Source of the DNA: JAPULR01 sp963665075
GTDB lineage: Bacteria > Chloroflexota > Dehalococcoidia > Lucifugimonadales > GCA-2712585
DNA length: 64,000 nucleotides
NCBI GenBank assembly: GCA_963665075.1
Contig: OY762063.1
Span: forward strand, 806,001 to 870,000
Reading direction: 5' to 3'
Part shown: piece after piece, positions 28,271 to 35,816 of the stretch
Layout of the letters: every line of letters begins with the position of its first letter
Position numbering within the stretch: position 1 is the first letter of the stretch
Program-made: the position numbers and the translations under genes
The notes under the pieces: generated by a model
What the model saw: the letters and a program-made list of their open reading frames with translations, nothing else
Databases searched by the model: none
What the model was told of the DNA's origin: nothing

Positions 28271-29262
28271 CCTCCCAGGCCGGCGGGGCAACCACACCCT
28301 CTGCGCCCGCCCAGCAGCCCGACCCGACGCCGGCCCCGACCCCCGAGCCCGCGCCTGAACCTACGCCTGAGCCAACGCCCGAACCCACTCCCGAACCAAC
28401 GCCGGAGCCGACGCCCACGCCTACGCCTCAGCCAACCCCAACGCCCACACCAACGCCTACGCCTACGCCCACGGCGACGCCGGAACCTACGCCTACTCCC
28501 ACCCCCGCGCCCACGGCGGAAGCCCCCGTCCGCGTAAGGCCGGTCCCGACGGCCACGCCCACCCCAACCCCGACGCCCGGCCCCCAGCCTTCCCCCTCGG
28601 GAACCCTGGTGTACCCGGACGCCACCACCGTCATCGAAACTGCCGACGGCACGGCCATCCTCGTCGTGCCCGTCGGCTCCGCGCCAGAAATCCTCGAAAT
28701 CCGCTTCGAGAAGATAGACCTCGCCTCCATAACCGGCAAGCCCCCCGGCGACAATTCCCAGGTGGTCAACGCCATCTCCGCCAACACCTACAAGGTAGGC
28801 GAAAACGTACCCACGCCCACCTCCTACCCCAACGGCGTGGAACTCTGGCTCATGCTTCCCGAAGGCGAACAATCCGCCTGCGTGGAAGGCCGCGCGAAGG
28901 TCTACCGGGTGGACATGGATGCGTGGGAACTCGTCGAGCACGACTGCATAACCGACGAATACGGCGTCAGCTGGACCGTCTCCATACTCACCTACTTCAG
29001 CTCCTACGCCCTCGTCGTCGAGCCGGTCCCCGCCCCCGTCCCGCCGACCCCAACCCCCACCGCCGCGCCGACGCCTGCGCCCACGCCGGCCCCCACCCCA
29101 ATCCCCGCGCCCCCGGTCAGCGACGACGACGACGCCCTCGCCCCCCTCTGGATCGCCCTCATAGCCATCGGCGCCGCCCTCTCCCTAGCCGCCCTGATCT
29201 GGCTAATCGCCTTCCGCCGCCGCAAACGCGCGGAAGACCCCGAGGAAGCCCCCAAACAATAA
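25618..29262 (+). CDS. Giant surface protein, C-terminal part with membrane anchor
   Basis: This is the continuation of the giant protein in the -1 frame, about 1,214 residues; sequence of the same frame upstream of 25600 is a shadow. It holds more Fn3 domains, one of which carries an insert at about 26930-27480. A Calx-beta-like module (TLTFTTTNWDTAQTVTVEA) follows near 27800 and an Ig/PKD-like domain near 27960-28260. Next come a Pro-Thr/Pro-Glu stalk (28311-28605) and a compact domain (about 28606-29025). A second short Pro-Thr stretch leads to an acidic DDDDA, one hydrophobic helix (LWIALIAIGAALSLAALIWL) and a basic tail (FRRRKR). This layout fits a wall-less or monoderm-like surface anchor with the array outside. 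No LPXTG motif and no type IX signal are seen. It would have no start codon of its own if the frame break is real. Confidence 0.85.
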   Translation: MRFRSVVAELFVQIRAFNEAGYGTTSNTASVTLIPAKPAPDIAKTFVNNAFDISLAWSKLRRNNADDPSISRWQYRGVHGNLGATDATLTTEVNKKSWTTIGKSGVHTTSITVAGAYKPRYAFQIRAVNVAGNSAPSDIDFIDLFPDKPAKFAVTLTLPSTDNDNGPNTGGTATLHWDAADTTTENGKSITRYEYTDGSTRKYPDPKDNNKEVTEKIWRKITNTLTAEGKNASVVLSWNTPYNTSKIAKWQYRHKSGASDYPAAWTDVSSSSATTKSVTVSGLTNATEYTFQVRAVDSSDALVGSVLPDATATPTTAGSDAVTFYTINVKTGKTYNFALRAVNVAGPGVVNDTPTVTIIRSDGTTLTPSPGMLLTAPTRPAGFDVEAGPTRVSANLLWSKPDDDEGVTGWQYRHRQQTPVQVGSYDVSETAPTTDGKIHFVEGVAAGTYELSTATPTDDGKIHIGAESNDSFPVTITAIDAAGYTLIKEHLKDATEVQIGLWRASVSGAPTFTDGSGGKGTATFNAETVSGTRHSATSSVALTLDLERYEVTITAVAPAYAEMKLHLKENVDVNIGGWLVNLTSGAGYTDNANDSTKGTVKFTAETVSGSPPSGKVSVTVPNSLEWTTWTDMSPVDTTGAKHEYLVSPLETDATYTFQIRAENDTGTGPHSAMLNYFTRGVFISTGEPLSLQDGDTETYQLELSSLPKNTVTVTVASDNNGITVSPETLTFTTTNWDTAQTVTVEARSGSNAGAIISHTPASADSDYNGIFVADVRVYSRPRANISGSRQVTEGETIALSASAVGNPDPWLLCAIATPSTCTDAELGKPFTYQWSGYRSSTSSSISVDAPDVTEDATLTFALKVTDFRGRYDETAVSVQVQNRSASQAGGATTPSAPAQQPDPTPAPTPEPAPEPTPEPTPEPTPEPTPEPTPTPTPQPTPTPTPTPTPTPTATPEPTPTPTPAPTAEAPVRVRPVPTATPTPTPTPGPQPSPSGTLVYPDATTVIETADGTAILVVPVGSAPEILEIRFEKIDLASITGKPPGDNSQVVNAISANTYKVGENVPTPTSYPNGVELWLMLPEGEQSACVEGRAKVYRVDMDAWELVEHDCITDEYGVSWTVSILTYFSSYALVVEPVPAPVPPTPTPTAAPTPAPTPAPTPIPAPPVSDDDDALAPLWIALIAIGAALSLAALIWLIAFRRRKRAEDPEEAPKQ
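28311..28605 (+). repeat. Pro-Thr/Pro-Glu low-complexity stalk
   Basis: The DNA encodes repeated PTPEPTPEPTP and PTPTPTPT units, typical of extended spacers between surface domains and a membrane anchor. A second short stretch of the same type lies at about 29041-29112 just before the membrane helix. Confidence 0.85.
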
Positions 29263-29420
29263 CCCCCTCCTCCTCTTCCCCCTCCCCCTTCCTGGAGACC
29301 TTCGCATAACCCCCTTCCCCATCTCACCCCCTCTCCCATCCTGGAGACCTTTGCATAACCGTCATTCCCGCTACCCCTTTCGTCATTCCCGCCACCCCCT
29401 CCGTCATTCTCACCACCTCC

Positions 29421-29555
29421 GTCATTCCCGCGAAGGCGGGAATCCATCTTCCCCTTCTCCTTCAATCTCTCCGTAGGGGCGACCGGCCGGTCGTCCCTAC
29501 CCCGTTGCGTCCAATCCCATCCCCAACTCGCCACCCCTCCCGTCATTCCCGCCAC
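29421..29555. repeat. About 135-bp direct repeat, copy 1
   Basis: This segment, from GTCATTCCCGCGAAGG to the Pro-rich CCCGTCATTCCCGCCACCCC end, is repeated 480 bp downstream with only a few single-base changes and indels. It contains one 26-bp palindromic element and one GTAGGGGC palindrome. Confidence 0.8.
29473..29500. repeat. 28-bp GTAGGGGC palindrome, copy 1
   Basis: Arms GTAGGGGCGACCGG / CCGGTCGTCCCTAC; 13 of 14 pairs match and the remaining one would be a G-U pair in RNA. Confidence 0.75.
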
Positions 29556-29900
29556 CCCCTCCGCCATTCCCGCACCCCCCTTCGTCATTCCCGCTACCCC
29601 TTTCGTCATTCCCGCTACCCCTTTCGTCATTCCCGTGAAAACGGGAATCCAGGGGTGGGGCTGTTTAGGTATAAATACGTTGCTTCCATGACAGAATGTT
29701 GGGGTGTATAGGGAGTTATGCAAAGGTCTCCAAGATGGGAGAGGGCCGGGGTGAGGGCACCCCCCTCTTGCTCCCGCAAAAGCGGGATCCCATCCCCTCC
29801 CCCCTCTAACCCCCCCGTCATTCCCACAACCCCCTCCGCCATTCCCGCATCCCCCTCCGTCATTCCCACAACCCCCTCCGCCATTCCCGCACCCCCCTCC

Positions 29901-30038
29901 GTCATTCCCGCGAAGGCGGGAATCCATCTTCCCCCTTCTCCTTCAATCTCTCCGTAGGGGCGACCGGCCGGTCGCCCCTACCCCGTTGCGTCCAATCCCA
30001 TCCCCAACTCGCCACCCCTCCCGTCATCCCCGCCACCC
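29901..30038. repeat. About 135-bp direct repeat, copy 2
   Basis: Second copy of the segment at 29421-29555. Its GTAGGGGC palindrome is perfect here, while that of copy 1 has one G-T mismatch. Confidence 0.8.
29954..29981. repeat. 28-bp GTAGGGGC palindrome, copy 2
   Basis: Arms GTAGGGGCGACCGG / CCGGTCGCCCCTAC form a perfect 14-bp inverted repeat without spacer. Confidence 0.8.
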
Positions 30039-30193
30039 CTCCTCGTCATTCCCGCCACCCCCTCCGTCATTCCCGCACCCCCTCCGTCATTCCCGCGCAG
30101 GCGGGAATCCAGTCCCCCCGCTCACCCTGACCATCCCATATCCGCTCACCCTGAGCCTGTCGAAGGGTCGAGCGGGAACCCATCCCTCCCTTC

Positions 30194-30202
30194 TGCTATA
30201 AT
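30194..30202 (+). promoter_or_regulatory. Extended -10 promoter of livK-like gene
   Basis: TGCTATAAT matches the extended -10 consensus TGnTATAAT. No convincing -35 box is seen, as is allowed for this class. It lies 57 bp before the ATG at 30259, in otherwise GC-rich sequence, and a ribosome site (AAGGGAG) precedes that ATG. Confidence 0.5.
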
Positions 30203-30258
30203 CTATGCGACAATATCTCTAACCTACCCCTGAAACCCACCTCAGAAGGGAGCACCAA

Positions 30259-31434
30259 ATGGCATTCCCGTCCTGGAAAAGCGCCGTCCTGCTTGGACTC
30301 ATCCTGACCTCCATCCTCCTCCTCGTCGCCTGCGGCGACGAATCCGAAGAACCTTTCAGAATCGGCGTCATGGACTCCGTCACCGGCCCCGGCGAGACCT
30401 ACGGCAACGTCGCCGTCCGCTCCAAGCAGATGGCCGCCGACGAAATCAACGCCGCAGGCGGCATAAACGGTCGCCGCCTCGAACTCGTCGTCGAAGACTC
30501 CAAGTGCTCCGCCCAGGACGCCATCACCGCCTACAGGAAGCTCACCGAAGTGGACGACATCAAGATTATCCTCGGCACCTCCTGCAGCGGCGCCATGCTA
30601 GGCGTCGCCCCCCACGCCGAAGCCGACGGCGTCATCCTCTTCTCCGGCCTCGCCTCCAACCCCGACATCGCCCAGGCCGGCGACTACATCTTCCGCACCC
30701 AGATAAGCGACCTCGAAGTCGGCTTCAACACCGGCAACGTCCTCTGGGCCGACGGCGTCCGCAGGCTCGCCACCATCACCGAGGAAACCGACTACGCCGA
30801 AGGCGTCCGTCGCACCTCCGTCGCCCGGTTTGAAGAGAACGGCGGCGAAATCGTCGCCGCGGAGCGCTTCTCCTCCGACATCACCGATTTCAGGACTCAA
30901 CTGACGAAGCTGATGTCCGCGAACCCCGACGCCCTCCACGTCTCTCCCCAATCCGAATTCTCCTCCGGCACCATCATCAAGCAGGCCCGCGAGTTGGGCT
31001 ACCAAGGCCCCATCTACGGCGAAACCATCAGCGTCGGCACCACCTCCCTCGAAATCGCCGGCGAATCCGCCACCGGCATGAAGGCCATCACCGCCGCCCT
31101 CGACCCCAACAACGCAACGGCCCAAAATGTCCTCGCCAACTTCAGACAGCGCTACGACTACGTCACCCTCCCCTGGCACCTAGGTTCCGCCTACGACGAC
31201 GTCTACATCACCGCCCAATGTCTCAAGCAGACCGGCGACGACCAGGACGCCGACGGCTTCCGCGACTGCCTCTACGGAATCACCTGGAGCGGCGCCATCG
31301 GCTACGACTACAGCTTCGACGAAAACGGCGAAGTCGTCGGCCTCTCCCGCGCCCTCGTCCAGGTCCTCCCCGTCAACCAACGCACCGAAGAAAACTACGG
31401 CTACACAGTCCTGAACCCCGGCGGCTCAAACTAA
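30259..31434 (+). CDS. livK: Liv-type ABC transporter substrate-binding lipoprotein
   Basis: The 391-residue protein has a lipoprotein signal (LLVAC, Cys25) and then the type I periplasmic-binding fold typical of leucine/amide/urea binding proteins: FRIGVMDSVTGPGETYG, 'AADEINAAGGINGRRLELVVED' and a GTSCSGAMLGVAPHAE region. It would be anchored outside the membrane and hand ligand to the LivHM channel. The start is set by AAGGGAG eight bases before ATG and by the signal sequence. It faces the livHMGF cluster, which is on the other strand, with only a repeat-filled 308-bp spacer between the two 3' ends. The ligand cannot be read from sequence; branched-chain amino acids, amides or short carboxylic compounds are possible. 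Confidence 0.9.
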   Translation: MAFPSWKSAVLLGLILTSILLLVACGDESEEPFRIGVMDSVTGPGETYGNVAVRSKQMAADEINAAGGINGRRLELVVEDSKCSAQDAITAYRKLTEVDDIKIILGTSCSGAMLGVAPHAEADGVILFSGLASNPDIAQAGDYIFRTQISDLEVGFNTGNVLWADGVRRLATITEETDYAEGVRRTSVARFEENGGEIVAAERFSSDITDFRTQLTKLMSANPDALHVSPQSEFSSGTIIKQARELGYQGPIYGETISVGTTSLEIAGESATGMKAITAALDPNNATAQNVLANFRQRYDYVTLPWHLGSAYDDVYITAQCLKQTGDDQDADGFRDCLYGITWSGAIGYDYSFDENGEVVGLSRALVQVLPVNQRTEENYGYTVLNPGGSN

Positions 31435-31742
31435 CCCCCTCGATGGGGGTGATGTCCCCCGCTCACCCTGACCACCCCCGCTCACTCTGAGCCTGTCGAA
31501 GGGTCGAGCGTCCCTCCCCCTTTCCCTTATCCCTTCCCCTCGATGGGGGAAGGTTAGGCCTGTCCTGAGCCTGTCGAAGGGATGGGGGTGATGTCCCCCG
31601 CTCACCCTGAGCATACCCCCCCGCTCACCCTGAGCCTGTCGAAGGGTCGAGCGCCCCTCCCCCTTTCCCTTATCCCTTCCCCCCGCCTACTCGTCATTCC
31701 CGCGAAGGCGGGAATCCAGGGGCGGAAGGGGGCTAACCTCGC
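31435..31742. repeat. Repeat-filled spacer between convergent liv genes
   Basis: No gene seen. It contains CTCACYCTGAGCCTGTCGAAGGG elements at 31481-31510 and 31624-31653, a shorter CTGAGCCTGTCGAAGGGATGG variant near 31566, and one 26-bp ATTCCC-N8-GGGAAT element at 31693-31718. Short CCCCC-TCGAT-GGGGG hairpins could stop transcription, but no T tract follows. Confidence 0.7.
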
Positions 31743-32474
31743 TTAGGGGGATGAGGGCGTCTCCCCCACCCTCCCCAAAAACACGTCAGTCAACACATTG
31801 CTCTCCTGCACCGACCGCGGCGTCCCGTCATGCGCCACCCTCCCCTTGTCCAGCACGTAAGCCCGATCCGCAATGTCCAGCACCCCCTTGATGTTGTGCT
31901 CCACCACAAAAATCGTCGTCTCCAGCTTCTCGTTTATCTCCGACACCTTCTCAAACACCTCGCCCACCACAATCGGCGCCAGCCCCAGCGTCGGCTCATC
32001 CAGCAGCAACACCTCCGGGGCCGCCATCAACCCCCGCCCCAACGCCAACATCTGCTGCTGCCCCCCGGACATCTGGCTCGCCATGTCCCGCCGCTTCTCA
32101 TGCAAAATCGGAAACAACTCCAAAACCGCCTCCATCCGCCGCGCCTGCTCCGCCCCGTCGTTCAGATACAGACACCCCATCTCCAGGTTCTCCTGAATCG
32201 TCAAGTGCGTGAACACCCGCCGCCCCTGCGGCACGAACGACACCCCCTCCTTCACAATCTCATGCGTAGGCGCCGCCAACGGCTCATCCCGAAGAAATAC
32301 CGTCCCCCCAACCACCGGCGCCAGCCCCATAATCGCCTTCAGCACCGTAGATTTCCCTGCCCCGTTCGGCCCCATCACCGCCACCAGTTCCCCCCTCCGC
32401 GCTCCAAGCGAAACCGCGTCCAGCGCCACAACCGCCCGGTAGTGCACCGAAACGTCCTTCAACTCAAGTATCAT
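31743..32474 (-). CDS. livF: Liv-type ABC transporter ATPase (LivF)
   Basis: ABC ATPase with Walker A GPNGAGKS, Q-loop FVPQGRRVF, signature MSGGQQQ and Walker B VLLLDEPTLGL, followed by an H-loop VEHN. 'GRRVFTHLTIQENLEMG' is characteristic of LivF. It would energise uptake by LivHM together with LivG. I start it at the ATG at 32474 (MILELKDVSVHY), which matches the usual length of about 240 residues; an upstream in-frame ATG at 32531 would add 19 residues without family similarity. Last gene of the minus-strand series livH-livM-livG-livF, 104 bp after livG when counted from this start. Confidence 0.92.
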   Translation of the reverse strand: MILELKDVSVHYRAVVALDAVSLGARRGELVAVMGPNGAGKSTVLKAIMGLAPVVGGTVFLRDEPLAAPTHEIVKEGVSFVPQGRRVFTHLTIQENLEMGCLYLNDGAEQARRMEAVLELFPILHEKRRDMASQMSGGQQQMLALGRGLMAAPEVLLLDEPTLGLAPIVVGEVFEKVSEINEKLETTIFVVEHNIKGVLDIADRAYVLDKGRVAHDGTPRSVQESNVLTDVFLGRVGETPSSP

Positions 32475-32578
32475 CGAACGCGAAGATTCGCCTTTCCGAG
32501 AATCCCCGGCCTTTCCTCCGTTTGCGTCCATCAGCCCGTTACGCTTCTATCCTTCCTGACGTCAGCCCGATATGCGGA

Positions 32579-33340
32579 CTACGTCCCAAGATACGCCCTG
32601 ATAACCTCTTCCCGATTCAGCACCTCGTTCACCTCCCCATAAGTAAGCAGCTTCCCCCCGTCCAACACGATTATGTGGTCCGCCATCTCCCTCACAATGT
32701 CCATGTTATGTGAAATGAAAATCAGCGCGTGCCCCTCGTCCCGCATCCCCTTCATTATCCCCTTCACCCGCTCCAGCATCTGCGGAAACAGCCCCGCGAA
32801 CGGCTCGTCGAACAGAAATATCTCCACCTCCATCGCCATCGCCCGCCCGATTTCCATCAGCTTCCGCTGCCCGTAAGACAAGTCCATCGCCAGCGAATCC
32901 CGCTTCTCCCACATCCCCACCGCCTTCAATATCTCCTCCGTCTTCTCCCTGTGCCCCGACTTTGACCGCTCCACCATCGAAGGAAATAACCTCCGTTCCG
33001 TAAGCGCCACCATTATGTTGTCCCACACCGAAATCTGGTCGAACAGCCGCACCTCCTGGAAGCTCCGCGTAATCCCGTGCTCCGGCGTCTCGTGAGCTTT
33101 GACGACCCTCAACCCGACCCCGTCAATCACCACAATCCCCCCGTCCAACGGCAGCACTCCGCTCAGCAGATTGATAAGCGTCGATTTCCCCGACCCGTTC
33201 GGCCCCACGATGCTCGTTATTCCGAATCGTGGTATGGAAATCGACAACTCGTCCACCGCCCTAACGGCCCCGAAATGCTTCGAGATTTCCTTGGTCTCAA
33301 TCGCATAGTATTCGCTGAAATCGGAACCGCACGTCGTCAT
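32579..33340 (-). CDS. livG: Liv-type ABC transporter ATPase (LivG)
   Basis: 253-residue ABC ATPase with Walker A GPNGSGKS, 'GITRSFQEVRLFDQISVWDNIMVAL' region, signature LSYGQRK (the Y instead of G is normal for LivG), Walker B IFLFDEPFAGL and H-loop ISHNMD. It forms the second nucleotide-binding subunit of the transporter. Its ATG overlaps the stop of livM by four bases (ATGA), which implies translational coupling. Confidence 0.93.
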   Translation of the reverse strand: MTTCGSDFSEYYAIETKEISKHFGAVRAVDELSISIPRFGITSIVGPNGSGKSTLINLLSGVLPLDGGIVVIDGVGLRVVKAHETPEHGITRSFQEVRLFDQISVWDNIMVALTERRLFPSMVERSKSGHREKTEEILKAVGMWEKRDSLAMDLSYGQRKLMEIGRAMAMEVEIFLFDEPFAGLFPQMLERVKGIMKGMRDEGHALIFISHNMDIVREMADHIIVLDGGKLLTYGEVNEVLNREEVIRAYLGT

Positions 33341-34389
33341 AGCTTATACCTCCCCAACAATCCCTGCGGCCTGAACAGCATCAGAACCACCAGCAGAATC
33401 CCCAAAACCGCCTGCCGCGCCTGCCCTATGTGCTCCGTCGGTATGAACGGCAGGAACCGCATCCCCTCCTCCAGCAGCACGAACGCCATCGCCCCCAATA
33501 TCGACCCCCAAATCGAAGCCAGCCCTCCCAGAATCACTATCGAAACCAGCAATATCGACTCCAACAGGATGAACGAGTTGGGGTCTACGAAGGTTATCCA
33601 GCTGGCGAACAGGCCCCCCGCCAGCCCCGCCATCATCGCCGAAATCACCCACACCGCCAACTTGTAGTGCGTCGCCCGATACCCGAACACCTCCACCGCC
33701 TGCTCGTCCTCCCGGATTGCCGTCAGCACCCGCCCGAAGGACGACGTTACTATCAACCACGATATGAACACTATTGCCACGAGAAACGCCAGGACGAATA
33801 CCAGATACCCCAACTCCCCGTCCAGCGTCAATCCCAGCAGTTCCGGCCTCTGCACGTCGTGAATCCCGAACGCCCCCCTCGTCAAGCCGCGCCAGTTCAG
33901 GAACACGTTGAAGGCTATGATAGCGAACCCGAAGGACACCAACACGTATATGTCGTCCCTGAAGCGATTGAAGACGACCCCCACCAGAATCGCCGCCAAC
34001 CCCGCCAGAATCACGCTCACCGGCAGCGCCGCGAAGAACGGCAGCGCCAGCGTCGGTATCGCCTCCGTCCGCAGCTGTTCGTAGGGCGCGTCCGACGTGA
34101 GTATCGCCATCGCGTACGCCCCTATCCCGAAAAACCCGATGTGCCCCACCGAAAGCAGCCCCGTATATCCCACCACCAGATTCAGACTCACCGCGAGAAT
34201 CGCCCATATCCCGAATATCGTCCCCAGCGTCACCGCGAAGCCTGTCCCTTGCCACAGGATGAACGCCACCGCCCACGCGATAATCAGCAGGCTCGCCCAC
34301 ACCTCCAAATTCCCCCGATCCGCCCTCAGCAGTTGGCCGGGATTCCTCGCCAATTCCACAATCGGACTCGTAATGCGACTCCTGACCAT
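33337..34389 (-). CDS. livM: Liv-type ABC transporter permease (LivM)
   Basis: 350-residue multi-span membrane protein with the LivM signature regions: SLNLVVGYTGLLSVGHIGF, 'YVLVSFGFAIIAFNVFLNWRGLTRGAFGI', the EAA-like loop 'FGRVLTAIREDEQAVEVFGY' that contacts the ATPase, and a GGLASIWGSILGA segment. It forms the membrane channel with LivH. A good ribosome site (GGAGGTAGGGG) sits directly before the ATG, three bases after the livH stop. Confidence 0.93.
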   Translation of the reverse strand: MVRSRITSPIVELARNPGQLLRADRGNLEVWASLLIIAWAVAFILWQGTGFAVTLGTIFGIWAILAVSLNLVVGYTGLLSVGHIGFFGIGAYAMAILTSDAPYEQLRTEAIPTLALPFFAALPVSVILAGLAAILVGVVFNRFRDDIYVLVSFGFAIIAFNVFLNWRGLTRGAFGIHDVQRPELLGLTLDGELGYLVFVLAFLVAIVFISWLIVTSSFGRVLTAIREDEQAVEVFGYRATHYKLAVWVISAMMAGLAGGLFASWITFVDPNSFILLESILLVSIVILGGLASIWGSILGAMAFVLLEEGMRFLPFIPTEHIGQARQAVLGILLVVLMLFRPQGLLGRYKL

Positions 34390-34392
34390 CCC

Positions 34393-35754
34393 CTACCTCC
34401 GCGGCAGCAGGCCGTTAGGCCAGAAGGATAGGAACAGAATCAGCACCACGAAGGAAATGGCGTCCTTCCACTCTCCCGCCAAGTCCCATATCCCGAACTG
34501 CTCTATCATCCCCAGCGCGAAACCTCCCACTATCGCCCCGTAAAGGTTGCCGATTCCCCCCACAACCGACGCCACCCACCCCTTCAGCAGCAGCAACAGC
34601 CCCATCCTCGGCTGAATCGACGTGTCATGCCCGCTCAGAATCCCCGCCATCGCCGCGAACGCCGCCCCGATGAAGAACACCACCGCAATTATCACCGTCG
34701 TGTTTATCCCCACCACCTTCGAAACCTCTTCGTCGTCGCCGATTGCCCGCGCCGCCCTTCCGAAAGACGTCTTCTGCAACAGCAGCCACAGCCCCGCGAA
34801 GCCCGCCACCGCCACCCCTATCGTGAACACGTTGAACGGCTTGATGCTCGCTCCCCCAACCGCCCACGGCACAACCCCGAAGGGATCCGGCAATGGCCGC
34901 GCCGTGCTCTGAAAGACTATGACGATGAATGCGCTTATCGCCAGAAGTATCCCCAACGACGCCACCAGCATTATCAACGGCGACCTCGCCCTCTGCCGCA
35001 TATATGCGTACAGCCCCTTGTACAACGCCAGCCCCACCGTTCCCGCCAGCAGCGTGGACACAGCCCAACTCAAATAGAGCTTCGCCGAAGGCGTCCCTGC
35101 CAGCAGAAACCCGAACCATGCCCCCAGCGCCGCCCCAACCGCCAACGCGACTGCCAAAAGCGGTACGCCGCCGCCATCAGAAAACACCGACCGGCAAACC
35201 CTCCCCAGCACGTAGACCACCGCACACAGCGTCAGCAGCCCCACCGCCGGCGCCAGCATCACGTGCATGTGCTCCGGATACGCCAGCACGAACCCCGTAT
35301 ATGCCCCCGCCGCCCCCGCCGTGATTGCCACTCCCCCACGCGCCAGCCCCCGATTCCGAGCGTTCCGCGTCCGGTGGCGAAATGCCGTATGCAGCGCCCA
35401 CGCCACAACCCCCGCCACAATCACCGCAAACAGCACGTTTATCGAAATATAGTTGACTTCATAAATCCCACCCAGCGTGTACTGCGACATCAGATAGAAT
35501 ACCCCGTATGCCCCCAGAGCCGCCGCGGCGCCGTAGTACAGGTCGAAGAACCACACCGTGCTGTAGACGATGGTGAACCCCATCGCCAGCAGCGCGTAGA
35601 CCGCCCCCACCGACAACCCGTTGAAGGTGAACTGCAACGCCTGGTTCGGCGACTGCGTCACCTTCCAAAGCACGTAGGCCGCCACCAGCAAGACCAACGC
35701 AATGGCAAACAGCTTCAGCTTGTCCCCGCCGTATGAAATCGAAGGAAGCGTCAA
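34393..35754 (-). CDS. livH: Liv-type ABC transporter permease (LivH) with extra membrane insert
   Basis: The ends match LivH: 'FNGLSVGAVYALLAMGFTIVYSTV' near residue 40, RARSPLIMLVASLGILLA near 255, the coupling loop SFGRAARAIGDDEEVSKVVG and GGIGNLYGAIVGG near the C-terminus. At 453 residues it is about 150 longer than usual. The extra sequence, about residues 125-245, is hydrophobic and adds several membrane segments between the first half and the RARSP region. The start is TTG (35752-35754) preceded by AAGGGGAA; the next in-frame ATG would remove the first membrane part. Heads livHMGF. Confidence 0.9.
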   Translation of the reverse strand: MTLPSISYGGDKLKLFAIALVLLVAAYVLWKVTQSPNQALQFTFNGLSVGAVYALLAMGFTIVYSTVWFFDLYYGAAAALGAYGVFYLMSQYTLGGIYEVNYISINVLFAVIVAGVVAWALHTAFRHRTRNARNRGLARGGVAITAGAAGAYTGFVLAYPEHMHVMLAPAVGLLTLCAVVYVLGRVCRSVFSDGGGVPLLAVALAVGAALGAWFGFLLAGTPSAKLYLSWAVSTLLAGTVGLALYKGLYAYMRQRARSPLIMLVASLGILLAISAFIVIVFQSTARPLPDPFGVVPWAVGGASIKPFNVFTIGVAVAGFAGLWLLLQKTSFGRAARAIGDDEEVSKVVGINTTVIIAVVFFIGAAFAAMAGILSGHDTSIQPRMGLLLLLKGWVASVVGGIGNLYGAIVGGFALGMIEQFGIWDLAGEWKDAISFVVLILFLSFWPNGLLPRR

Positions 35755-35816
35755 TTTCCCCTTCCCTAAAAACAGACGTTAGCTAACGCAAGCGCGCGGA
35801 AGTTTCCGGCCCAAAT

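Larger units (their letters stand above)
29263..30193. repeat. Gene-free spacer packed with palindromic repeats
   Basis: No credible gene is present. The spacer holds intact copies of a 26-bp element whose core is ATTCCC-N8-GGGAAT at 29421-29446, 29901-29926 and 30086-30111, with many half copies (GTCATTCCCGC-) in between. One copy of a second family (CTCACCCTGAGCCTGTCGAA...) is at 30145-30174. Three copies of GGAGACCTTTGCATAAC-like sequence are near 29295, 29345 and, inverted, 29717. The 26-bp core matches the pattern of the Neisseria dRS3 repeat and is widespread in bacteria; relatedness is not shown. Confidence 0.8.

Noticed and set aside
1583..28941. Very long minus-strand and third-frame open frames across the giant gene (up to about 900 residues)
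   Set aside because: They arise because almost every third base is C or G, which removes stop codons in other frames; their proteins are Gly/Val/Asp- or Arg/His-rich nonsense.
29263..30258. Small proteins in the repeat spacers (SRFRGND, WIPAFAGMT, PFDRLR-type peptides)
   Set aside because: They are translations of repeat elements and have no ribosome sites.
31435..31450. CCCCC-TCGAT-GGGGG as livK terminator
   Set aside because: Short stem without T tract; the same string recurs as part of spacer repeats.
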